Below, piece by piece: positions 25,201 through 34,667 of a DNA stretch of 43,852 bases; within the stretch, counting starts at the first letter, position 1; every line of letters begins with the position of its first letter. Source of the stretch: Nemertoderma westbladi (Eukaryota; Xenacoelomorpha; Nemertodermatida; Nemertodermatidae); assembly GCA_032718475.1 (NCBI GenBank), contig JAUCBJ010003518.1, forward strand, positions 1-43,852, read 5' to 3'. Below the pieces are notes generated by a model, which worked only from the letters and a program-made list of their open reading frames with translations, did no database searches and was not told where the DNA came from. A program made the translations under genes and the position numbers.

Positions 25201-28200
25201 TTACCAACTGGCCTATCGTACCTAGTTAATTAATTACCAACTGGCCTATCGTACAAGTTAATTAATTACCAACTGGCCTATCGTACAAGTTAATTAATTA
25301 CCAACTGGCCTATCGTACAAGTTAATTAATTACCAACTGCCCTATCGTACAAGTTAATTAATTACCAACTGGCCTATCGTACAAGTTAATTAATTACCAA
25401 CTGGCCTATCGTACAAGTTAATTAATTACCAACTGGCCTATCGTACAAGTTAATTAATTACCAACTGGCCTATCGTACAAGTTAATTAATTACCAACTGC
25501 CCTATCGTACAAGTTAATTAATTACCAACTGGCCTATCGTACAAGTTAATTAATTACCAACTGGCCTATCGTACAAGTTAATTAATTACCAACTGGCCTA
25601 TCGTACAAGTTAATTAATTACCAACTGGCCTATCGTACAAGTTAATTAATTACCAACTGGCCTATCGTACAAGTTAATTAATTACCAACTGGCCTATCGT
25701 ACCTAGTTAATTAATTACCAACTGGCCTATCGTACCTAGTTAATTAATTACCAACTGGCCTATCGTACAAGTTAATTAATTACCAACTGGCCTATCGTAC
25801 AAGTTAATTAATTACCAACTGGCCTATCGTACAAGTTAATTAATTACCAACTGGCCTATCGTACAAGTTAATTAATTACCAACTGGCCTATCGTACAAGT
25901 TAATTAATTACCAACTGGCCTATCGTACAAGTTAATTAATTATCAACTGGCCTATCGTACAAGTTAATTAATTACCAACTGGCCTATCGTACAAGTTAAT
26001 TAATTACCAACTGGCCTATCGTACAAGTTAATTAATTACCAACTGGCCTATCGTACAAGTTAATTAATTACCAACTGGCCTATCGTACCTAGTTAATTAA
26101 TTACCAACTGGCCTATCGTACCTAGTTAATTAATTACCAACTGGCCTATCGTACAAGTTAATTAATTACCAACTGGCCTATCGTACAAGTTAATTAATTA
26201 CCAACTGGCCTATCGTACAAGTTAATTAATTACCAACTGGCCTATCGTACAAGTTAATTAATTACCAACTGGCCTATCGTACAAGTTAATTAATTACCAA
26301 CTGGCCTATCGTACAAGTTAATTAATTACCAACTGGCCTATCGTACCTAGTTAATTAATTACCAACTGGCCTATCGTACAAGTTAATTAATTACCAACTG
26401 GCTTATCGTACCTAGTTAATTAATTACCAACTGGCCTATCGTACCTAGTTAATTAATTACCAAATGTCCTATCGTACAAGTTAATTAATTACCAACTGGC
26501 CTATCGTACAAGTTAATTAATTAATTACCAACTGGCCTATCGTACAAGTTAATTAATTACCAACTGGCCTATCGTACCTAGTTAATTAATTACCAACTGG
26601 CCTATCGTACCTAGTTAATTAATTACCAACTGGCCTATCGTACCTAGTTAATTAATTACCAACTGGCCTATCGTACCTAGTTAATTAATTACCAACTGGC
26701 CTATCGTACCTAGTTAATTAATTACCAACTGGCCTATCGTACCTAGTTAATTAATTACCAACTGGCCTATCGTACAAGTTAATTAATTACCAACTGGCCT
26801 ATCGTACAAGTTAATTAATTACCAACTGGCCTATCGTACCTAGTTAATTAATTACCAACTGGCCTATCGTACAAGTTAATTAATTACCAACTGGCCTATC
26901 GTACAAGTTAATTAATTACCAACTGGCCTATCGTACAAGTTAATTAATTACCAACTGGCCTATCGTACAAGTTAATTAATTAATTAATTACCAACTGGCC
27001 TATCGTACAAGTTAATTAATTACCAACTGGCCTATCGTACAAGTTAATTAATTACCAACTGGCCTATCGTACCTAGTTAATTAATTACCAACTGGCCTAT
27101 CGTACAAGTTAATTAATTACCAACTGGCCTATCGTACCTAGTTAATTAATTACCAACTGGCCTATCGTACAAGTTAATTAATTACCAACTGGCCTATCGT
27201 ACAAGTTAATTAATTACCAACTGGCCTATCGTACCAAGTTAATTAATTACCAACTGGCATATCGTACCTAGTTAATTAATTACCAACTGGCCTATCGTAC
27301 AAGTTAATTAATTACCAACTGGCCTATCGTACAAGTTAATTAATTACCAACTGGCCTATCGTACAAGTTAATTAATTACCAACTGGCCTATCGTACAAGT
27401 TAATTAATTAATTAATTACCAACTGGCCTATCGTACAAGTTAATTAATTACCAACTGGCCTATCGTACCTAGTTAATTAATTACCAACTGGCCTATCGTA
27501 CCTAGTTAATTAATTACCAACTGGCCTATCGTACCTAGTTAATTAATTACCAACTGGCCTATCGTACAAGTTAATTAATTACCAACTGGCCTATCGTACA
27601 AGTTAATTAATTACCAACTGGCCTATCGTACCGAGTTAATTAATTACCAACTGGCCTATCGTACAAGTTAATTAATTACCAACTGGCCTATCGTACAAGT
27701 TAATTAATTACCAACTGGCCTATCGTACAAGTTAATTAATTACCAACTGGCCTATCGTACAAGTTAATTAATTACCAACTGGCCTATCGTACAAGTTAAT
27801 TAATTACCAACTGGCCTATCGTACAAGTTAATTAATTACCAACTGGCCTATCGTACAAGTTAATTAATTACCAACTGGCCTATCGTACAAGTTAATTAAT
27901 TACCAACTGGCCTATCGTACCTAGTTAATTAATTACCAACTGGCCTATCGTACAAGTTAATTAATTACCAACTGGCCTATCGTACAAGTTAATTAATTAC
28001 CAACTGGCCTATCGTACAAGTTAATTAATTACCAACTGGCCTATCGTACCTAGTTAATTAATTACCAACTGGCCTATCGTACCTAGTTAATTAATTACCA
28101 ACTGGCCTATCGTACCTAGTTAATTAATTACCAACTGGCCTATCGAACCTAGTTAAATAATTACCAACTGGCCTATCGCACAAGTTAATTAATTACCAAC

Positions 28201-28732
28201 TGGCCTATCGTACAAGTTAATTAATTACCAACTGGCCTATCGTACAAGTTAATTAATTACCAACTGGCCTATCGTACAAGTTAATTAATTACCAACTGGC
28301 CTATCGTACAAGTTAATTAATTACCAACTGGCCTATCGTACAAGTTAATTAATTACCAACTGGCCTATCGTACAAGTTAATTAATTACCAACTGGCCTAT
28401 CGTACAAGTTAATTAATTACCAACTGGCCTATCGTACAAGTTAATTAATTACCAGCTGGCCTATCGTACAAGTTAATTAATTACCAACTGGCCTATCGTA
28501 CCTAGTTAATTAATTACCAACTGACCTATCGTACAAGTTAATTAATTACCAACTGGCCTATCGTACCTAGTTAATTAATTACCAACTGGCCTATCGTACC
28601 TAGTTAAATAATTACCAACTGGCCTATCGCACAAGTTAATTAATTACCAACTGGCCTATCGTACAAGTTAATTAATTACCAACTGGCCTATCGTACCTAG
28701 TTAATTAATTACCAACTGGCCTATCGTACCTA
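7203..28732. repeat. Satellite array of 32/33-bp units, about 21.5 kb, roughly 660 copies
   Basis: A continuous head-to-tail array. The unit is TTAATTAATTACCAACTGG followed by CCTATCGTAC and then either AAG (32 bp) or CTAG (33 bp). Both types are interspersed along the array. Recurrent variants include TTAAATAATTA, ACCATCTGG, ACTGACC, GGCATATCG and CGCACAAG, plus units with 4 or 8 extra bases of TTAA (for example near 10150, 11985, 26975 and 27405). The left edge begins at an AAATTAATTACC after unrelated sequence, and the right edge ends at CGTACCTACTGG. Shared rare variants show higher-order duplications of several kilobases (see findings). There are no spacers, so this is not a CRISPR array, and no gene lies within it. 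Confidence 0.98.
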
Positions 28733-28822
28733 CTGGTGTAACGAACCTGCATAAAAACGACGCCAAATAATTCAAAATAAAACAATTAAGAAACCGCGAA
28801 ACTAATTAGAACCGGTTGCTAA

Positions 28823-30520
28823 TTAGGCCGCCGACTCGACTCCCGATAAAGTCTCGACTCCCTCGGTAACCGAGGGTAGTTTGCGTCGCGTGTCGGCCAT
28901 GATGGCGGCCAGGGACTTATGGGTTCGTAACGCGGTCAGTCTGGAGGCCGGGTTGGGGCACCAGCAGTCCTGCATGAGTTCACTGAGTCGGCGCAAGGTG
29001 GCGTCGTACTCCCAGTGCGGTGCCACAGTGGGCCGACGGCCCTCCACGCATACAATCCGACGCAGTTCAAAGTAGGTTGGGTCCGAGGTACCGAGTAAGT
29101 CCTGGTAGGGTTGAATGCACTCACACACTGTCGCGGACTCTGTCGCGGACTCTACCCCGGACAACGCCCCGGACACCGAGACCGCCCCGGGCACCCCACC
29201 CCGCGTCCGTCTCGCTATCTCCCACACAACCAACCCCAACGCGTACACATCCGCCCGTCTGTAGGCGTCCATCCCCCGCAACTGTTCCCCCTCCGACAAC
29301 ACCTCGGGGGCCATGTACCGCCGGGTCCCGGCCCGGTTGTCGTTGTCCGGGACCTCCACCGTGTCCGTAACCGGCTCGTGAACCACCGCCAACCCGAGGT
29401 CGGCGATGCAGCACTCCAGTCCGGAATCCTTGACCAGCACGTTGGCCGACTTGATATCGCGATGGGCGATAGCCGGTTTACATTCCGGGATATGGCAGTG
29501 GAGATGGGCCAACCCGCGGGCGATACTCGCCGCCATGGAGACAGCGACGAGCGTAGAGAGCGACCGAGTCTTGAGATAGTCATCGAGAGAGCCGTTAGCG
29601 TGGTACTCCGTGATGAGCCACAACTCTGTTTTGATTCCGGTGTCTTTGAAGTCGGCGGCGAGGAAGCTGAGGATGTTGGGATGGCGGATGGTGGCGGTCC
29701 CGTAGATCCGGATCTCGCGACTGAAACTCGGCTCGTCTCGCGATGAGAATATCTTTACGGCGACGTCGTCCTCGGAGCGCCAGGAGCCGCGCCAGACCTC
29801 GCCGTACCGACCCCGACCTATAGGGTCACCCAGCCGGATCTGGCGCGCGATGGTGCGCTGTACGAGGAGCGGGAAACCGGAACCACTACCGGAGCATTCC
29901 GAGTCGCTCCAACCCCTAACCTCGTCCGGCTCCACTAACAACAGATCATGGCGCCGCCTAGCGGTTCGCCAGGATTTGATATTGATACCCAGACAGGCCG
30001 GGAAGGACTTCCCCGATAGTCGGAAACACAGAAGGCCGATAGCGATAAAGAGAAAGAAACCGGTGATGGGGATAACGCTAACGAGAACGAAGTAATGCGG
30101 GACATTAGGGCCGCCGGTAGTTGTCGATATCGGTGTTGTTGTTGTCAGGAAAGGAATCCTATCAACATTGATATTCTCATTGCAGTAGTCGGAACTGTTG
30201 CAGCAAATATTGATAATATTTTCAGAGATTATCTCTGGACAGTGTTCATGTTTGGTTCCTGCTAAATCAATCAAGCAGCCCTTAGATATACGCCAACCAT
30301 CTCCTTCTATAGTTTTGCGTACAAAGCAGTTGCCATTGATTGAAGCATCCACAGAGCATTCCGTTACCCCATCCGCTGTATCATTACGAACATCACCTGA
30401 ACGACAATGGTGGTTGCCTTCCTGTACGCACTGGCATTTAATGATATTGGCTTCCAGTTGAAATAAAATATTACTCAATAGGATAATAAGACATTTAATA
30501 TAAACATTAATAGCATCCAT
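28823..30520 (-). CDS. TGF-beta/activin-type type I receptor serine/threonine kinase, intronless
   Basis: Type I receptors bind TGF-beta superfamily ligands with a type II receptor and phosphorylate Smads at the plasma membrane. Visible in order: signal peptide (1-24); ectodomain with ten cysteines ending in the family box CCNSSDYCN (106-114); membrane helix (about 143-166); GS box SGSGSGFPLLVQRTIARQI (210-228); and a kinase with glycine loop GRGRYGEV (235-242), Lys256, Glu269, HRD (353-355), Asn360, DLG (374-376), APE (404-406) and Arg527. All catalytic residues are present. The L45 loop (ADFKDTGIKTE) most resembles activin/TGF-beta receptors. Oddities: no introns; the usual Thr-Thr before SGSGSG is absent; Phe-Pro replaces the usual Leu-Pro; an insert lies at about 441-470; and there is a longer C-tail. 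Met1 follows an in-frame TAA (30539-30541). It may be a retrogene or have lost its introns. Confidence 0.93.
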   Translation of the reverse strand: MDAINVYIKCLIILLSNILFQLEANIIKCQCVQEGNHHCRSGDVRNDTADGVTECSVDASINGNCFVRKTIEGDGWRISKGCLIDLAGTKHEHCPEIISENIINICCNSSDYCNENINVDRIPFLTTTTPISTTTGGPNVPHYFVLVSVIPITGFFLFIAIGLLCFRLSGKSFPACLGINIKSWRTARRRHDLLLVEPDEVRGWSDSECSGSGSGFPLLVQRTIARQIRLGDPIGRGRYGEVWRGSWRSEDDVAVKIFSSRDEPSFSREIRIYGTATIRHPNILSFLAADFKDTGIKTELWLITEYHANGSLDDYLKTRSLSTLVAVSMAASIARGLAHLHCHIPECKPAIAHRDIKSANVLVKDSGLECCIADLGLAVVHEPVTDTVEVPDNDNRAGTRRYMAPEVLSEGEQLRGMDAYRRADVYALGLVVWEIARRTRGGVPGAVSVSGALSGVESATESATVCECIQPYQDLLGTSDPTYFELRRIVCVEGRRPTVAPHWEYDATLRRLSELMQDCWCPNPASRLTALRTHKSLAAIMADTRRKLPSVTEGVETLSGVESAA

Positions 30521-31158
30521 TATATACTGGCATACTGGTTACATTTAAAATTTACCGGTTGACCGGTATTCAGTAGGCTAGTTACGGTAAGCTAAATACT
30601 GAAATGTTTAATGTTTAATAATGAGGTGGAGGAAGCAGAAGCTTATTGCACCTGTGCAGACATAATATAAAACTACTGTCAAAATATTTAAACTGACACA
30701 AACTAAGTACCTTACCTACTACTACCTAGCACTAATTAATGTTGATAGGAGAGTTCGTAAACGAAAGAATGTAGCATAAAATCATTCTTAAAAAAAAAAC
30801 ATGTGAAAAGTAATGTAAATTATGGCTGTGGAGCATAGGGCTTAAAAATATCTTAAATTACACAAAGTCGAACGTGAAATAAAATTATGGTTTACACAAA
30901 TAGGAAGAACAAATTTATATATTTAAAAACTTGATTTAATTATAGGTTGCATTTTTAAAACTTATATTTAATTATTTGGTTAAAATTAAAAGAAAGTTAA
31001 AAATTAAACAAAGAAAGAACAGTAAAGCCGCGAGTAAAAACTATTAAATGTACATAGTTAAAAACGTCGATTATATAGGATCAAAGTAGATAAATGCAGT
31101 TTGTCAATTAGTTATTGAGATATTAAATATTAATGAGGTCTAATGTGTATAATTAAAT
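30521..31158. other. AT-rich DNA upstream of the receptor gene
   Basis: About 640 bp, very AT-rich, with no open frame of note. It would hold the 5' UTR and promoter of the receptor gene if that gene is transcribed from its own promoter. A TATATAA directly abuts the start codon (30519-30526 on the minus strand), too close to act as a TATA box for that ATG. I see no clear promoter element. Confidence 0.5.
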
Positions 31159-31320
31159 GGTGATAAAAAAGTTTTAATAGAGGTTAGAAAAAGTTAGTTA
31201 AAAAGTTAAAAGTGGTAATCTAAAGTTTTAATCAAGGTTAGAAAAAGTTTAAAAGTTAAAAAGTGGTGATAAAAGTTTTAATTAAGGCGAGAAATATATT
31301 AAAAGTTAATAAGTAAAAAG
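31159..31320. repeat. Degenerate ~52-bp A/T-rich tandem repeat, 3 copies
   Basis: Three related segments start at about 31159, 31213 and 31264 (GGTGATAAAA / GGTAATCTAAAG / GGTGATAAAAG followed by TTTTAAT and GGTTAGAAAAAG). They lie just beyond the 3' end of the minus-strand LINE that stops at 31360, so they may be its 3' UTR or flanking DNA. Confidence 0.6.
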
Positions 31321-31359
31321 AGCAAAAAGTTAAGAGTTACTATGGAAGATATTTTACTT

Positions 31360-32660
31360 TTACATGGACCACCATGATGGGGTAAACTTAAGCGGGAAAT
31401 CTTTAAAGTGGGAGTTCAAACGGGTTTTAAAAGAGTTAAGGTTGGGGGCGGTTACAACGGCATTGGATAGCGAGTTCCAGGGATCGATGACTCGGAAGTG
31501 GAATGTCGTGTTTCTCTGCAGCAGCCGAGCACGGGGTTTCTGGAGCTTGAATGAGTGGCCGCGTAGACCAATCGTGGAAAGTTCGAACATGCTGCAGTCA
31601 GCGTTGTCGATACCCGCAAGGTAACGGTACACCTGAATCAGGTCGGCGCGATAACGGCGATACTCAAGGGTCGGGAGACCTAGTCGCTTTAATCTTTCCG
31701 GATAGGCTAAGTTACGGAGATTAGGAAATAGTCTGGTCACCCGACGTTGGACAGATTCCAAAAGTCGTATTTCATTTACACGGTGTGGCGACCATACTGG
31801 GGATGCATATTCTAGAATTGGTCTCACGAGGGCTTTGAATAAGTTGACTAGCGTGACACTGTCCAGATGTTTAAAGGTTCGAGCAATAAGGCCAGTTATT
31901 CCATTGGCTTTCTTCGCGATGGTGGCAATGTGTTTCCCGAATTGTTTTGGAAGGTCACCCCCAAGTCTTTCTCCCACCCTGACACTGATAGCACTGATTC
32001 GCCGAGATGGTAAGGGAACTCGGGGTTATTATGGCCAATATGTATTACTTTGCATTTTTTAATGTTGAAACAAAGTTGCCAAGCTACACTCCACGAGTAT
32101 AATATATCTAGGTCAGATTGTAGTGGGCCGATCTGCAGTGTGGGATGGGGGTTGAACATGACACTGTCTTTAATATCGTCCGCAAATAGGTATAAAAGAA
32201 ATCTTATAAGAGACGGTATATCATTTACGAAGCCAAGGAAGAAAATAACTGAAGCAACTGCCCCTTGGGGTACTCCACTGACCACAGGTAACCAATCAGA
32301 ATGTTCGCCTTCAACAACAACGCGTTGGTATCTATCACATAAAAAGTTTTCAATCCATCCTAACAAGTTTCCACTTATCCCTATTGATTTGAGTTTAAGG
32401 AGTAGACGTGGAGAAATCCAGGTAAACTACATCAATACATTGTCGATTATCGATGGCCAGTGACCAGTTATAGAGGACATCAAGGAATTGGAGTGTACAG
32501 GAACGGCCCTTCTGAAATCCAAACTGTTGTTTAGATATTATCATATTCTCTATACAGTGAGCCCACATGGTATCAACAATAATCCTTTCCATTAGTTTGG
32601 ATACTAAAGATGTCAAACTGATCCTTCTGTAGTTGTCTGAACTACAGAACTACTGCTGTA
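31360..32660 (-). mobile_element. 5'-truncated, frameshifted LINE reverse transcriptase (CR1/jockey-like)
   Basis: On the minus strand three frames together give one polymerase. DNYRRISLTSLVSKLMERII through FGFQKGRSC and VYLDF (motif A region) runs from about 32640 to 32395. GVPQGAVASVIFFLGFVNDI (motif B), LFADDIKDSV (motif C) and a KDLGVTF strand lie in 32366-31896. The long C-terminal region, with LFKALVRPILEYASPVWSPH, ERLKRLGLPTLEYRR and VIDPWNSL, ends at 31360. The frame changes at about 32380 and again near 31900-31977. A stop lies just upstream of DNYRR and similarity fades at about 32650, the usual 5' truncation of LINE insertions. The catalytic ADD is intact but the frameshifts make it a pseudogene. 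Clade placement is from motif resemblance only. Confidence 0.88.
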
Positions 32661-33752
32661 CTGTGTGAAATACTAAATACACCATCCATTTGGTGAAGGT
32701 AGGCCTACATTAGAAACGACATGCCAGGCCCTACTGCCCTAGGTCACATTATCATTATCATTATATTTATTTCTCCAATCAAACAAATAAGAAATTGCAA
32801 TACACTTTCATAATTAAATCAATACTTATAAATGATGACTGAAGCTGGCTGACTGCTAATAGCCTGGAGCTAGTGGACGCAATCAGCCAGGTGTTAAGCT
32901 AAGTATCAGACATGAAATATTATTTTACTACCTTGGGTATTTATATTATGACACATTTTTTTATATCCTTAAATACTCTCCGGCCCAAAAAATGAAATAT
33001 TTATAGAACCATTAACTAAATTTATTGTGATACTATTGACCGATACCTACTTGGTTGAGACTAAAATTTGAAATTGAAAGAGTGGATGATGGCGATTTTA
33101 TTTAAATAGGAATGATGTTTAATTAATTGACCAAAACAGAGTAGATTCAGAGAAAAGTTATTGATAATTTATTTTATACAATTTGAAGTAAAAATAGTTA
33201 GGATGTTACGGGCGGCAATTTTTGTGAAGTCTTATATAGGTCAGGAAGTTAAATTTTAAATTTTGCACAAGAGTATCCAGTATATAAAAAAAAATAAAAA
33301 ATAATAATAAATAAATAGGGAGAAGTGTCAAATTTGTAAATTTTATTTGCAATAAAAATATTTTATAGGTGCTGTAGGAGGTGCTTTTTCAGGTTTTTTG
33401 AAAACATTGCTATTGTTTTTTTTTTCCTAATCATCACCGGTATCTATCACCGACATACATTTTAAGGTAACATTAAGCCTGTAAGCAGTAAAGCATTAAG
33501 CTAAGATATTAATTGATTGTTGAACCACCAACAAATAACATTCAGACATTAGGCCTACCGGTACCGGAAGGCAGGTAGGGCCAAACTGCCTAAATAATTA
33601 AACAAAGAAAAGCATTGAAGACATGACAGCATGACCAATGACTCACATGAGGAGTACAATTAAAATTAATTGCAAGCAAATACCGGCATGACCGGTAGGC
33701 CTACTGTAGTAAAAATCAAATTTTCTAAAAGAAACGTGATGTCAGGATGTTA
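32661..33752. other. AT-rich intergenic DNA, no gene recognised
   Basis: About 1.1 kb between the LINE and the transposon stack. It contains short homopolymer and A-rich runs (33285-33320, 33417-33427), a short ATT repeat near 32748-32765, and several AGGCCTA and ACCGGTA motifs. I see no protein-coding frame and no RNA gene. Confidence 0.55.
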
Positions 33753-34140
33753 CTTAATTACAGGCAGACAGGGCTGGCAAAGTACAGAAGTAGGTTTTTT
33801 AGCACCTAGGTTTTTTTTAAATCACCTACTTTTGAAAATTTCATCAGAAGTAGGCTAGGTTTTTCAGGTTTTTTTAGTTAAATTTACTTTAAAATAGGGC
33901 TACTTTGCCTTTTAGGACAACTTTGCCCGATATTTTCTTGATCAACATAAACACTGGTTGTCAGCAATTAATTAGGCCTAATTAATTAATAATTAATTTT
34001 TGTACCGGTCAGCCGGTACTAACTGTACTACTGAATAGAGCATTAATCCGTTCTGCCGTTAATATAGGAGATTCTAACAGTATACATTTTATAGCTGATA
34101 GCTGTACAGCTGTAGGCCTAGCAGCCTAGTGATAATGCTA

Positions 34141-34667
34141 GTTATACACGGGTGACAGACCGAACGTAATCAGGCAGTCAGGATCGAACGTAACATAGTT
34201 TTTACGAATTGAACGTAAACTCAATTATGTTACATTGGATCCTATAACTATGTTACATTCGATCTACAAATTACTAAGCTCGAATGTAACATAGGCCTAC
34301 ATTTATTTCAGTTGTGTTTTGATTTCAGGAATTAACCGATGAAATGCTTCGTTTATTTACAGGAAGAAACAGTTTGGTGTTGGTGAGTACAAAACAAAGA
34401 CCCAATTAAGTGACCTGCAATCTTGTAACATGTGTTAACTTTCGTTTATTGTTTTGGTTCCCCCAACACGCCTCTGTAACCTGCTCCTTTAAATCTATGA
34501 ATGGCAATGTTACATTCGCGCTTAGTAATTTGTAGATCGAATGTAACATACTGACATAGTTATAGGATCCAATGTAACATAATTCATGGGGTTACGTTCG
34601 ATACGAAATAACTATGTTACATTCGATCCTGATTACGTTCGGTCATGTATCCGTTATACAGTCTGAC
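34141..34667. mobile_element. Palindromic MITE-like element with ~150-bp terminal inverted repeats
   Basis: The left arm (about 34143-34292) and right arm (about 34507-34661) are inverted copies. For example GACCGAACGTAATC on the left matches GATTACGTTCGGTC on the right, and CTACAAATTACTAAGC matches GCTTAGTAATTTGTAG. Between them is a unique centre of about 210 bp. Each arm holds four or more copies of the motif ATGTTACATTCGATC in alternating orientation. There is no coding capacity. The exact ends are uncertain: AGTTATACAC occurs on both sides (34140-34149, 34668-34677) and could be a target duplication, or the arms could end at TATA...ACGG. The superfamily cannot be assigned. Confidence 0.75.

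Noticed and set aside
7203-28732. Regular 32/33-bp repeats as a CRISPR array
   Set aside because: There are no unique spacers: units are directly head to tail, and the sequence is clearly eukaryotic.
28881-29746. Plus-strand and alternative minus-strand open frames over the kinase domain
   Set aside because: They are shadows of the GC-rich receptor kinase sequence; none has recognisable domains.
30519-30526. TATATAA as a TATA box for the receptor gene
   Set aside because: It abuts the start codon directly, too close to set transcription of that ATG.
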